Of a stretch of DNA of 64,000 nucleotides, positions 50,201 to 63,500 are shown in pieces. Below the pieces are notes generated by a model. It was not told the DNA's origin. It saw only the letters and a program-made list of their open reading frames with translations, and searched no databases. Origin of the DNA: Tetrahymena elliotti 4EA (Eukaryota > Ciliophora > Oligohymenophorea > Hymenostomatida > Tetrahymenidae); assembly GCA_000231825.2 (NCBI GenBank), contig JH720340.1, positions 124,001 to 188,000 of the forward strand, in the 5' to 3' direction. A program made the translations under genes and the position numbers. Numbering within the stretch: the stretch's first letter is position 1; each line of letters opens with the position of its first letter.

Positions 50201-51795
50201 TTATAATGTTTCCACTCTCAATAGCTAGATAGAAAGGCTATAAAGTGATCTCTATCAAAAAGATTAGTAAATTCAACTATTAGATGAAGAAGCAAAATAA
50301 AAAGACATCCATATTCATCACATAACAGAAGATTTTGAGAAATAAATTTAGCATCTTAATTAACAGTTAAAAAAATAATTATTTAAGATTAGAAAATTTC
50401 TTAATGAATATTTTATATGAAAAGGATTGAAGACATTCAAAGCGAAAAAGAAACAATCATACATGAAAATGATTATTGTAAAAAAGAAGTTTAAAAGCTC
50501 ATGGAAAAAGATTTAATAAATACCAATAAACTCAAAGATAAGAAGGAAGTAAAATAACTGTAGCAGTAACTTGATACAAAGCAATTAGAAGTAGAAAAAC
50601 TGCTTTTAGAAAAAGAAAATTTAAATTATTTTGTTGAAGCATACAGAAAATTTATATTTAATGAAAATATTAAAAGAGCCATTTAAGAGTATATTGGAGT
50701 GGTAGAAAACATATCTTCTTTAGAATATTAAAGAAGAGAAAATGTTCATAAAATTAACTCTCTAGAATTATAACAAACATTAGAAGAATACTAAAATGAT
50801 ATCATCAAAATTAAAGAAGAAATAATTTCATTAAAAGAAAACTAATTCTCATTAGATGATTAAAAAAAGGTCTTATTAACCCGTAAAATATAGCTAGACA
50901 AAGAATTAGAAGGTATTACAATATAATAATCTGATAGATATTAAAGCTGGTAAACCCTAGAAGAAGATTATCAAGAAGTAATTCATATTTTTCATTTACT
51001 TTTATCATTAATTAACTTTTTAAATATCAAAATACAAGTTCAAATTTTACAATTAAATTTTGTCTTAATGTTTAAAAATTAAGATGGTTAAAATATTTAA
51101 ATCAATTTATAAATTTTAAAATAAATTTGATCAATTTAATCTTTTATTAGATAAAGAAAAAAGGAGAAAGACAAGTAAGAGAATTTACTTTAAAAGAAAT
51201 AACATACAACAATGTGTAAACAGCTTATAATGATTTACTAAAAGAATATGGGTAATTTAATAGTTTTTTGCTTTAAAGTTAAATTTTAAATATTTATTAA
51301 TAGGCGCTTGCTAAGTTAGAGCATTACTTAGTAGAAGAAACCACTTATGAGGAATTAGTCAGCATAAGGAGGATAAACCTTCATATTAAATAAAAGTTTA
51401 TAATCAAATTTATCTTTAAATTGTAAATTTTATTAAGTTTGACATTTAAATAATGTGTTTTAATTTAGAATTTAGTCCAAATAAAAAATCAACAATTTAA
51501 GAACTTTCAGCTGAACAAAACTCTCATCTATCTAATAATGTAAGTTACAATTTATTAAAATAACTATGATAATAAATAAATAAAATAATAGTATACAATT
51601 AAAAAATCTCCTGATGATGTTTAGGGAAAGAAATCAAGATATGATAGTAGCCACCATAATAACGATATCACTTCTTCAAATTATTATGATAATATGTTAA
51701 TAATAGATAATGATGAAGATGTTTATAATTAATAAGTTAATTAAAATATTACTAATTTTATGTAAAATAAAGAGAATCAGTAAAATCTTGAATGA
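47207..51795 (+). CDS. very large Gln/Asn-rich coiled-coil protein
   Basis: About 1,350 residues, ATG 47207 (MEEAEAVEFSPSYRILEVTE) to TGA 51793-51795. The first 350 residues are Gln/Asn-rich and disordered, with an acidic block EIDENLDDGEEQSF. From about 48350 on, long coiled coils dominate: YKDVLLELESTQKQLDEVEK, KHRVVELERQVKKLKQINDE, EDLLKEIEESNIQNMQPQEV, DQIKELFEQLSQTRQELRSK and KLLLEKENLNYFVEAYRKFI. Introns seen: about 47589-47639, 49719-49766 (GTAAAA..AATAG), 50362-50421 (which removes a frame break and restores QQIEDIQSE), about 50981-51150, and several near 51250-51600. Length, coiled coils and lack of catalytic motifs suggest a structural protein of cytoskeleton, basal body or vesicle tethering. 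No signature lets me choose. The C-terminal 100 residues are Asn/Asp-rich. Confidence 0.82.
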
Positions 51796-52670
51796 TTTTC
51801 TCTCTCTTTCTCTATAAATTCATAAATTATTTTTTAACTTTTAATTGAAAGAAATTGGTTATTATATTTATCTGTAGTTTATTGCCCAAATTCATTTATG
51901 GGCTGAAAAAAAAACATCTTAAATTACTTCAAGAATTTAATCATAATATTAAAAAAATAATAGTTTAACTTTTTTCATTCATTGTTGAAAAGCTTTTTTG
52001 TATGTAATTTATTTGATCAAATTTAAAAACTTGCTAATATATTTCAGTACCAATTTTGAATAAAGAAAATCTAATGGTTTTCAATCTGTCAACTTCAAAA
52101 TAACATATTTAAATATCTAATGGCTTTCAAATAATTTTGATAAAACTTTGTCTATTCTTAATCAATTTTTTTAATATATAGATTATTGATAGAACTTAGG
52201 AGTATATTAATTAGCTTTGAGAATTTCATTTGAAAATTAAATGATTGGATTAAAAAATTAATTCTAAATTTTAACAAAAAAGAAAAATAGAAAGTAAATT
52301 GGTTGATTTTTCTAATTTTTAAAAATATTTATTTGTTTGTTGAAATAATATTAAAGACTAGAATATTTAAAATAATATTTTTAAAAATGGCAATTTTATT
52401 TTATGATTTAGATTCTACTTAAAGATATTGATTGATATATTAATAACTGGACTAATAAATGTATTATGTATTTTACTTCTTTTTAAAACTTCAAAATTAA
52501 TCTATGACCATTCTATTTATCTCTATCTATATACAAATCATTAGCAAATAAATTTTATTAATAAATAAATTTATTCGCTATATTTTATATAATTGGCTGG
52601 TTGATTTATTTACTTAATTTATAAGTAATCCACCTTTACAAAATTTCTATTTCATTTTTAAATCATATTC
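51796..52670. other. intergenic between convergent genes, nothing seen
   Basis: About 875 bases between two 3' ends; AT-rich, no supported frame or repeat. Confidence 0.6.
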
Positions 52671-53318
52671 TCATTAGCGATAGGAAACTGAGGACATATT
52701 TATATATGGAGATTGTAAAGCCTACTTTCTTTGAGGAGCAGCTTCTTAAACACCTTTTATATATGGATTTTAGTTGTAAGTTGAAGCATCGTAAAATATG
52801 TTTTATTTTTTTCTATTAGTAAGGAGAACAGATTGGGAATATCCTAAGTCTACAGATCTATTCATACTCATATTGTTGTTAATATGAGAAACTCCGTACA
52901 TAGATTAGTTTGTTTACTATTATTGACCACGAATTGCTAATCCATTTGGTTAGGGCTATCTAGTGTTGTTTGCAAATTCAATTGTGTTAGGTCTATTTGA
53001 ATTATCATTTTCATCTCTTTACCAAGGGCTATCATCATAATATTTTTTTATGTCATCATAAAACATAAAGTCATTTCCTAGTCTTTCAAAATCTATCTTC
53101 TTTTTTGGATTTGCTGGAATTTATTAGTTTGTATTTCCAAAATCATTAGATTTATAGTTATAATCTTAATATCTATTTTAATGAACATCATTTCTGTATT
53201 CTTCATTTTCCTAAATGTTAAATTGCTAATTTTATCCAAATTAGCCATGATTTGCAACAGGCTTAGATCCATCATCCTAAATTCCTGTCTGTGGCTTATT
53301 ATCCATGCAATTACCCAT
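52671..53318 (-). CDS. MGNC-starting Asn/Gln-rich protein
   Basis: Intronless, 215 aa, ATG 53318 to TGA 52671-52673. Starts MGNCMDNKPQTG: Gly2 and Cys4 make it a candidate for dual acylation. The rest is Asn/Gln/Tyr-rich and probably disordered, with a short structured-looking patch KKKIDFERLGNDFMFYDDIK followed by KYYDDSPWQRDE. Near the C-terminus come IRGQQQQTNQSMYGVSHINN and RKQALQSPYINMSS. No known domain. It shares its MGNC start with the PKG gene in this window but no other similarity is visible. The gene model is simple and its composition distinct from the spacer. Confidence 0.7.
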
Positions 53319-55767
53319 CTACTTTGTAAAATAAACTCTGTCTTGCCTAATATATTTTTTATTAACTTCTTTATTTTTTACTGTCTTAAATTTATATTAA
53401 TAATTAATTAGAATTAAATCTAATCAAAGATTCTTTGGAATGGTAGGTCCTATTTCAATCAAATATAATTTATTCAATCACTTTTAATCGAAATTTAATA
53501 ATTTTAGGAATTTAAAGAAAAGACTTATATATGTATACATCTAGTAGTTTACACAGTGCTAAAATATATCAAAACTATTAAAACAAATATATTGTGTTAG
53601 ATTCACATAAAATAAAAAATGAAATGAAAGTTTTCTTAAATTTTTTCAAAAGATAGCATTTTATTATTTAGTGAATCAACTTATTAAAAATGTAAAATTT
53701 ATTCAAAAAACTTTTAATTATTTTTTGCCTTTATTGAAATATTTTTTTAGAAGTCAAAGACAATTGTTTATTTTTATTTTTTTATTTGTAAATTAAGAAT
53801 ATTTTATTTAATATTATTACTTTTTTCATATAGATGCTTCTAAAAAATCTAAATAGTTAATTAAAATGATTAAAATATTATTTTTTTTGCTATTTTTTTG
53901 GTTTTTATTTTAGTGACAATTATTATATGTTACATATTTGAATAAAGTATTGGTTAAGAGATTAAAATTCAATTATTGTTAAACATATATGATCTACTTA
54001 TTATCTGACAATTAAATCATGATTTTTAATTGCTTAAAATAAATAAATGATTGCTACTTATTTTGAAAACAAAAAAATTAATTTTTACTTAGTTATTTTG
54101 CGTACTTGAAAGATGAAGATAATTTAAATAGATTTATTTTAAAAAAATAAATTCAAGTAAAATTAAATATTAAGTCTATTTATTTTTTATTTTAATATTA
54201 CTCTTTCTTAGTGTTATGATGAATTACTGCATAATATATAAAAACTTATCAACGTAAATAAAAACTATCAAATTTTTTAAAAAACTATCTACTGGCAAAA
54301 AATTAGTTAGTAGTTTAATACTAATTACTTGGATTAAGATACAAAAAAAAATCAAAATTTTTGAATAAGTTTTATGAAGAAGATTTTTTGAAACTGAAAA
54401 TAATTCAAGAAAAAATGAAATTTGTATATTAATTTATGAACATATTGTATTTTATGCCATTAATAAATACAGAGATTAATATAATCAATGAACATTTGTT
54501 AGGATATTTATCAATTTATCTTTCATTATATAGACTTTGATAAACAATCAAGTTTATTGTTTTCAAATAATTTAAATATTCAAAGTTAAGCCAAACTATT
54601 GAGTCTATTACATTTTTAAATTAATTTCTACTTATTACTTGAATACTTGAATGTTGAATTAATTTAGCTACTATTTAATCCAAAAGTATCTAGTGAAAAA
54701 TTATTAGAATATTTTGTTTACCTTAAGTCTGAATACTTCTATTAGCAAAAATGGGAAATAAGTTTTCCGTATCTTCATTTTTATTTAACAAATTTACTGG
54801 ATTGCAATTTTTTTTAAAAATATTTAATTTCCTTAGCCAATTTCATACATTTTAGTTATTTTTCTTTATTAAAAATGTATTTTTTTAAGATTTAACTCTT
54901 AATTTGATTTTTAAAAATATGCATAGCTGTGTCTTTTCTTTATTTAGCCTAATAAGAATTTTTAAGTATATAGATAAAAATATATGAAATGTTTTTCTGA
55001 TATGAAATTCAAATATGGTTTTTAGGATAAAAATAAGATTTAAAATAGACATAAATTTAAAATTGCAAATGAATTTTCAAATCAATAATAAATAGATTAA
55101 ATTAATTTTTTAGGCTATTTGATAAGTATTTTTTTATTTTTTTTTGAATTAATAATTTTTAAGTGCTATTCAAACAAATCTTTTTTGTTTGTCTGAACTC
55201 TATTTACTTATTCCTATTTTTTGCTAAAATAAGTAAAAAATATATCAATGAAATTATTTATTTAAGAAGGATTCCTATTTCGGTTGAAATAATTCATCGT
55301 TTTAATAGAAAATAATTTAAACATTCTTCAAAAATAAAATGAATTTCTAAGATATTAAATTAAAAAATAAATTGATTTTAGAACTAATTTTATTTAAGAT
55401 ATTAAATGTAATATTTAATTTGGATTACTTTCTTTGATATTATTTAAGAGTTATTAATTTAATGTTAATATTTCAATTAATTTAAAAGATGATTAGAGTT
55501 AAAATATTTTAAATTAATTATATGAATTAATTGAGTAATTATTGTACATAATAAATAAATAAATTGGCAAGTAAATAAATGAATGATTTGATTTTAGTTT
55601 AGTTTAGTGTGTTTTATTATTTTATTTTGGTTATTATAATTTTATTTTGATTAGTAAAAGTAAATACTTTTCCACTTTATTATCTATAAATATAAAGGTG
55701 AAATGTAATGTTTCTTTTGGAATACTTTTTTAGATTATTCAAGCAGGTTTTCTATTTTGTTTTGAAT
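53319..55767. other. long AT-rich spacer, no gene seen
   Basis: About 2.4 kb between the 5' end of the MGNC gene and the 3' end of the RING gene. It is among the most AT-rich parts of the window, with many poly-T runs. No supported frame, RNA gene or tandem repeat. Confidence 0.55.
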
Positions 55768-57833
55768 TCAAACAGTTTAAGTATCCAATTCATTTGTTTC
55801 AGTTTAATATTAATCTGTAGGATTCTATATGTTAATTATTACAGCACCTTCAATTTTGTTTTAAGGTTCTTAAGGAGCTTATACTTAATTAGTGTTATTA
55901 GATTCTTCATTTAAACAGTGGTTAGAATTAATAGCTGTTTTGGGGAGAGGTTAATTTTATTGGTTTGCTTCAGTTTAATTTTCCTCTGATGATTTATGGG
56001 TTTATTGGTTTTCATGGTCTTCCTGGATAGTATGGGAGGCTTACATTTTTAATTTGTAGTCAAAGACTTCTTATTCTCCATCTTATAGACCTCTTCTACA
56101 TACAGGACAGCAGAATGCTTTACCTCTATGGGCAAAGCTATTGAAGCAGTCATTATGGAAGATATGGAAGCATGGAGTTAAACGAACATCACTTGAATCA
56201 GTAAATTCATCTAAACAGATGACACATTCATTGGCTTCTTTGATGTTAGGGTATTTGCTAATAACTTCAGAATATTTTTAATTTGGTATTTTTGTATCTA
56301 TTTAGATGGTTTTTTATTGCATTTAAAATTAGGAAATCTTTTTTTCATTATGATTTTTTATTACACTTCTAGAAATTAAAACAATTAGTAAAATAAGGAC
56401 TAAGCATATAAGAGCTATTATACAAATGATAATTATACCAAACTAGGTGCTAAAATCAATAACAAAATTTTCCTAAGTTGCTTCACTCTTGTAAAATTTA
56501 AGGTCCATATTTACTTTAAAACTGTTGCTATTAGTAAACTTAACAATATTTTGATACTAAGAGACTTAGTTGCTCACATCAATTTTAATATTAGATGCAT
56601 TTTCCATAATATTGCATACGTTTCCAGAAGAAATAACTTTCAAATCAAAGAGTCCACCATAAATAATATAGTCAACACAGTCACTAGATTTAGCTAAGAT
56701 ATTATAGAAAACATCTGAAATCTATTTTGAATAAAAAATAGATTAATAATCAAAATTAAAAAAGGTAAGAGTTAATTAATAAATTTTTCTTTCTCTTTTT
56801 TCTTTCACCTGTAATGTAATTTATTGATTTTGGTTATTTTTTTATTAATGTAAATTACTCTGAAAAAAATTTAAATTCTTATAAAATCTAATTTATGGGA
56901 ATTGCAGAGTACAACCAAAATGAAATTCATCATTTTTTCAAGAAACCTTTAAATTTATTTTTGTTTTTTATTCTTTCTTTCTATAAATTTTTTGGGCTAT
57001 TTCAAATTTATCATTTCCATGTCAAAAATATTTTTATTGGTTTAAATATTTTAAGAAAGATTTCTTTCATAGATATTCTAATAGATAAAATGAATTACAG
57101 AAAATGATTAATCGCTATTAACGAAGAATAGAGAAGATTCATAAGCATTTAATTAATATGTCTAATATTCTTGGTCAAGCAATAAATTAATAGGTTTTGC
57201 CTCTTAGCCACAATCAACTCCTTTGAAATCTATTTTTTAAATAAATTCTTAGAACAAAATAAATGATTGCATTTAAATTTGAATAAATGAGCTTTTCCAT
57301 TTATGAATAACTTTTAATGAAATATTACTTTGTTAACAAGAGCATTGGCCATCGAAAGAATTACATTAGCCATTTGTTCCACTGCAATTGAAAGGACATG
57401 GGTAGTTTTGGCTTGTATTTAAAAGAATTCCTTAAAGGTTAAGACTGAATTTGAAAGTAGAACTAATAGGGAATAAAGAAATAGAATTATAAAAAAATAT
57501 TAGATTATTTGATCTAATCTACGAGTTGACAGGTATACTAAAGATAACTCTATTGTTTTTAATCAAAACTTAAGATGGAGAAGAAATCAATAAACTCATA
57601 GGACCTTAGAAGATCTAGATAGATGAGTCACTAGGTATACTATTATTTTCTAATTCTACTTCAAGGATTAAGGATTAGTATTTAGTAAAATCAATATTAT
57701 CAAAACTTTTTTAACAAGGACTGGCTAAGGTACAGGTCAATTAGGCTCTTTAAATTGTTTCATAATCAGCATAACAAAATTGTAGGAAGATTAAATAAAT
57801 AAATGCAGTAGTAAGTAGCTTTGAGTATGCCAT
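55768..57833 (-). CDS. transmembrane RING-H2 protein with EGF-like module, probable E3 ubiquitin ligase
   Basis: Signal peptide MAYSKLLTTAFIYLIFLQFC, then a luminal/extracellular region with an EGF-like Cys module (YPCPFNCSGTNGQCNSF then DGQCSCQQ), further ectodomain (FKGVDCGQEAKPINLLL; SSDCVDYIIYGGLFDLKVIS), a single membrane helix FGIIIICIIALICLVLILLI, and a cytosolic RING-H2: CVICLDEF, VRLTPCFHIFHNDCF, CCPVCRR, which provides the C-C-C-H-H-C-C-C ligands in order. A Gln/Asn/Glu-rich tail follows to TGA 55768. The layout resembles Goliath/GRAIL-type membrane E3 ligases, but with an EGF-like module in place of an obvious PA domain. Role: ubiquitination at endosomal or surface membranes, substrate unknown. 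Several introns lie between 56710 and 57340; the exon set there is not fully resolved. Confidence 0.85.
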
Positions 57834-60554
57834 TTTTAGTGTATATTGTTTGAAGATTAAGAAATAAAGGATATTTATTTTTATTTAATTTTGCTATTTT
57901 TTGTTTTATTAAAGATTATATTTTCCCCCCACTTCTTTTGTTTTAATATGATTTTTTACAGAAAAGTGATAGATAGATTAATTAACTTGAATAGCTTATG
58001 AAATCATACAGTAAAAAATATTTACGTAATTTATGTAAGGTATTGTAATAATTAAGTGATATAATCTGTAATTGATTTTCAGAAAATTTTAACATACTAA
58101 TTAATAGGATTCTTTATTTTAGCTCTTGAATTTTACAATATCCCAAAAGTAACAAGCAATTTTTTACGTCAATAAACTCTTAAGACTAATTAATCCCTAA
58201 AGCATCACTTTCGTTTCTATTCGAAAATTTCAGAATTTAAAATATTCCATTTAAAAAATATTTGTTCCATTTTTCTAATTTTTTTGTAATTTCATTTTGT
58301 AATCAAAAAAATCATGGCTAATTCAAATCTAAATCCTTTGATTTTTTTCAAATCTCCTTAGAATAATTTGTTTACAATCCAAATAAAATAATTAATTAGA
58401 AACCTAACAAATCTGTATATTTAATTTAAAAAATGAGGATGCTCTTTAAAAAAATTCAGAACTCATGAGTAACATATTAGACAATTTTCTAAATTGGCGA
58501 TTTTATTTATTCGTACTATAGTTTTAATAAAATAGCAGGTAAGTAATTTTTTAAATACCTCATAGTGGTATTACGTCAAATACTAATAGATTAAATAATT
58601 AATGCTATGTCAGAATATTAATTTAACTAAACCCAAAATAATTTATTCATAAAAAATAAAGACAAATTTACATGTAAGGCACTAACTACTAACTTAGGTA
58701 AAAGAATAGACTTTTATAGCAAAATAATGAATAAGATAGATTTAATCATAAAGACAAATAAATTGCATCATAAATCAAATTAGATTAATAGCAATCATAT
58801 AAACCAATAATATACTTACTAAATAATATAATTGACTAAGGATCAAGGTGGAGTAATTAAATGTTAGGTTTTTATTACCTCGTTAAATAAGATTTTGAGC
58901 CAGTTTTACATAAAAACTGAAAATTTGCTTACAAGCATTTAACTTGTTAATTAAGATTAAATTTCTTCTTTAATTCTTAAATTTTATTTCAATGTAATGA
59001 AATGTAAATATTATTTAATTATGATTAAATTCCTATTCATTATTTGAGTAAATTTAATCAATCTGTTAAATTCTAATTAATTTTTCTGTCTATATTCTTT
59101 TCAAGGGTTTTCAAAAGATTATTCTATTATTCTATTCGAAATCGTTCAAAGTAAGTTCGGAATGTTTTCCAATTTAGAAAATTTAACAAGCCTTTTGACT
59201 GATTCTCTTTTATTCGTAACATTCCGCTATTAAAATCATGGTATCAGCAATAAAATTAACTAAATTTATAATGTGAATACACTATTATAATTTCATTTTT
59301 TATCGAAATAAATTTAATTCAATATTCTTATTGGAATTGCTAGACTAAAATTTTATTCAAATAGTTTATTTCATCTCTTTATTTTTTCACTAGTTATTAA
59401 AATACTACACTTAAAATTTCTTTTATAATTTATTATAGTATATTTATTATTTTTATTTAGCTCAACTTACTTTTAATCAATCTGTTTTCATATTTATTTC
59501 TTTAAAATTATTCGAAAATCCATTTTAAATATTAGTATTTAACTCTGAAATTTTTCTTTAAATATTGAAAAGCTCTTCCAAATTGTTTTTTGGGTAAAAT
59601 GTTATTTTTAAAAATTTTGTTTCTCTAATAGCAATTATTTTACATTTCTAGATTATTTTTATGTGTAAAGTCGCAAAATATTTTAATATTTTGAATTTTG
59701 TGTGTGAGTGGTTTGTGGTAATTTAAATCTCAAAAAAAATTAAATAATATTAGATTTTATTTTCCAGAAAATAAATATTTCTTGATTTTATTTTGAGAAA
59801 AATAAATTAATTGATACAAGCATTAAATTTTGTGGTACATTTGAATTAGCAATGGTGACTTTAATTACAGAAATAAAAATAACCTTTTTATATTTATAGT
59901 TTAGATTAAACAATGTAAGAATTGAAAGTGTACATGAGTAAATTACTAATTCAAACGAGTTTCATAATATTATACAGCTTATTTACAAAATTTTAATTTT
60001 TTATTAAAGATTTGCAAAACTTTATTTAGTGATTAAATAAATTATCAGTTGACGTCGACTTGCTTGTATTAGTTAACGTCACCAAAAAAAACATACATAG
60101 GAGGAATGGATTTAATTAATTAGATATAACTTTAGATTAAATTAATAAGAATTTTCTTGAAAAGAATTCAAACAAAAGTATAAAAATTAGCTTTAAAATT
60201 GAGCAATTTGAATATTCAGTCTTAGATATATTTAATACTTAATATATATGGTAAATATTTATGTATGTTATTCAATGTTTTCTTTCACAAGATGTTACGA
60301 AATCAGAAATTGCGATTTAAAGGAAATACTTATTTTTTTGAAAATAAATTTTGTATTTTCTTTGTTTGGTAGATCTAATTTAATAATTATTCTATAAAAT
60401 ATAAAAACTTTAACAAATAAAATATGCATTCTATTTCAGAATGTTTTACATACTTTAAACTAGCCTTACTAGATTATTATTATGATTTAAAAATAAATAT
60501 TATTATGATCATTTAAAATAACAATCTATACTCCCATCCATTTTTTTATGATAG
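57834..60554. other. long AT-rich spacer, no supported gene
   Basis: About 2.7 kb between the 5' end of the RING gene and the 3' end of the CNBD gene. A plus-strand TGA-free frame of about 155 codons at 59160-59620 is hydrophobic and AT-driven and is not called. The only unusual element is the TGACGT inverted pair listed separately. Confidence 0.5.
60048..60082. promoter_or_regulatory. imperfect inverted pair of TGACGT motifs
   Basis: Two arms, GTTGACGTCGAC (60048-60059) and GTTAACGTCAC (60072-60082), are inverted relative to each other: the second arm read on the minus strand is GTGACGTTAAC. Each contains TGACGT, the core of CRE/bZIP-type sites, and the spacer is 12 bases. CG dinucleotides are rare in this spacer, which makes the cluster stand out. 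It could be a binding site or a small hairpin. It lies 2.2 kb upstream of the RING gene start and 0.5 kb beyond the CNBD gene stop. Function is inference. Confidence 0.3.
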
Positions 60555-63500
60555 TCATTTTAAAAGTAAATTATTATTTTATTTTTAGCTAGAAGTTGTT
60601 TTTACTGGATTACTTTACAACCCATATATATTTATACCTTGAGATTAATCAAAAACAGATAACTTTTTATCTGCGATTTCTTAAAGATTATGATTCAGTA
60701 AATGATTTCTTGACGAATCTGAATTTTTAAAGATTTAAGAGAAAAAGTCATTTTTAGCTTTTTTTGTGGTATAGTGTATATTCATTCCTTATGGTTACAT
60801 CTAAAGCTGCTATTTTTAACTGCCCTTGCTGATATTTAAATTTTTATTCTGTTTATTGATTATTTAAGAGTTTATCATTTATGAGAAGTTTTAGCTTTAG
60901 GATATTTATGTCTTAGTTTAGCTATGCTAAATAGATGGGATAAGGGAGATATTAGATGCCGCATTAATTGATTCAGTTTAATTTATAGAAGGAAGTGTTA
61001 TATTATTTTCTTTCTTAAGATTTTGAATAATTTAATCTGCTCTGTAGGTGTTTTATTTACTATTCCTTGAGATCATCTCAAATTTTATAGCAGAAGACAT
61101 AACTAGACTTTCTTTTTGCTAAGGAATTTATCTTTCAGTAGATATAGTAATTTTTGTAGCATTACTAGATTAATTCTTTTTACAGCCTAATTTATTTAAA
61201 AGGCAGTATTATTTCAAGTAACAAGGTTGCTATCCGTTCTCACGGGCTGTATAAGGCTGGCTAAAATCTGGGGCTGATTATTTTTGACTACCTAGTATAT
61301 TTCTTTGAGTTAAACTCTAAAAGATATAATTATCATCCTCATTCTTTATATTTTTGCTTAAAGGGAGAACAAGTTTCAATTTTTTTAGTTTAGATTTGAC
61401 ATCTTCTTGACTTGCTCTTCTTTTCAATTAGTTTGTCTTTTCAGAATTTTATCTACTTAAATTTGTAAAATTCTCGTTCTGTTGATTATCTCCTAACTAC
61501 CTATATTTGATTTAATTGATACAGTTTATTAGTAATACTACTAAAAATAAATTTACAGTTAAGCATTTTGGCTGTTTTGATCTTGGCTATTTTAAACTAT
61601 TTCACTGATATAAGAGTTATTTTCAAAAATTTAATCTTTATTTAGTGTAATTTCACCACTATTATAATCAATGAAGGAAGGCTTTTCTAGATCTAGATTA
61701 TTTTCAACTACTGTATCAACTCCATTTACTTTTTATGTTTTTTAGGTATTTAAAGAATCTGTAAAGGATTAATCTATAGAATTAAGAACTATTTCCTCAA
61801 GTAACTGTTATTGACGAGTAGGTTACTTCACATTTTGGTTTGAAGTTTTTCCTCTTTTATCTGCATATCTATCTATATTTCTCAAATACTTTCTAAGACT
61901 GCTTTTTTGATTAGTTGGACCTCCAAATTCTGGAAGGAAGGAAATAAATTTAATAAAGATATTTTTAAAAAATGTCAAAATTACCATCTATATTTATCAG
62001 TTGCTCATTTTAGTCTTGTTTTTGCAAATTATTTAAGAAATAAGAGTTATTTTTTGAAACTCTTTTCTTTTCACTACTTACTTCAGTTGCATTTAATCCA
62101 ATTTAAGTATTTGAACAATAGTTATTTAAATCTCTATTAAAGAATTTTTGTTTTATTAGCTAATACTTTGATTTTAGGTGATTTAAGTTTGAATTGTTTC
62201 CATTTTAAAGAGGTGTTTGCTTTTTAGGGTGGAATTATTATTTAGAATTAATTGTGTTTATTCTTTGTTAAATTACATCATCTGAAATAGAAAATATGTT
62301 AAGCTGATTACAAAGTATTCCTTTTTTGTATTTTGCTTAACTCTCTATTTCATTCGTTACTATATTAAATATGTTATGCTGTTGAGAGGAATTTGGAGTT
62401 TTCTCCTCTATGTATTTGAGTAAATTTTCATTGAAGTTCAATTTGCTTTATATATCCTAAATTTAGTTTCCCAAAAGTCCATTTTTCTCTAACAATTTAA
62501 GAACTTTTAAATCAGATTCTCTTCTGCTAAAATAATTATTTGAGTCTAGATTAGGTATTGTTGATTTTTTAGAAGTAAAACAATTTCTTTCATCTGAAAA
62601 CAAAGGAATTTCATTATTTTACTATTTCTATTAGCTACTTTGAGTAAACAATGAATCATTCACACCAGGAGAGACATTACTTGTCTTATCAGGTGATAAT
62701 TTCCTAGATTAGTGAATAATTCTTTTACCTCTTGGTGAGGTGCTAAATGTATCTTGTTTTATGCTATCTTCTCCATAAGGCTCAGTATGAAAAATTTCAT
62801 TAATTCTACTTTTATTTATCAGACTACTTGCTGTTGCACGTCGTTAAGACTCATCAACTAGTTACTACTTTTACTCATTATGAAAGATACTATTTTAAGG
62901 ACTTATTTAATCTTTGAATTCACTAAATCTAGGTGATTAGGGACTTTGATTAAAAATACTGTTTTGATGCTTGATTGAGTCTTTAGAATAACTTTATCTA
63001 GGTGATGAATAGTATGAATTATTTAACTAATCTATAGACTATTAGAAACCTTCTAATTTATGATTTGTTCCTTTGGAATTTGGTGAATCAAAAGATCCTC
63101 TTATATGCTGTAAAATAGATTTTCTAGGAGTAAAAGAACAATTGATATGTTTTGATTTACATTCTTACTTTTATAGTATGCTCATTCTTTAAGTTTAGGG
63201 GTACCTGCAACTTGGTGAATTTACATCTTAGATATCTTCTTTCTCTTAATCTTAATTTTCTAAAATATTTTAATTTGAATAAAAATTGCTTTCCATTTTC
63301 AGTTTATTCATCATATTTTCTGTTTCCATATTCTGTTGAATTAGTGATTTGGCCTTCTGCTCTAAATCTAAGGTATGTATCATCATTGTTTATCTATCAG
63401 CAGTAAATTTCTATCTATTTTCAATGGTCTTTAAGAAGATATCCAGCGTGTTGTTTAGCTTAAGGCAGTCCATTAATTTCTTAATTTAAAATCATTAAAA

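Noticed and set aside
55708..55914. Plus-strand hydrophobic frame of 68 codons
   Set aside because: It is the antisense image of the Gln/Asn-rich C-terminal tail of the RING-H2 protein, whose stop is at 55768.
59160..59620. Plus-strand frame of about 155 codons without TGA
   Set aside because: The translation is hydrophobic and low in Asp, Glu and Gly, as expected of AT-rich spacer. There is no good start and no intron borders.
63152..63406. Plus-strand frame of 84 codons
   Set aside because: It is antisense to the Ser/Gln-rich exon of the CNBD-like gene, which is open for nearly 1,000 codons on the minus strand.
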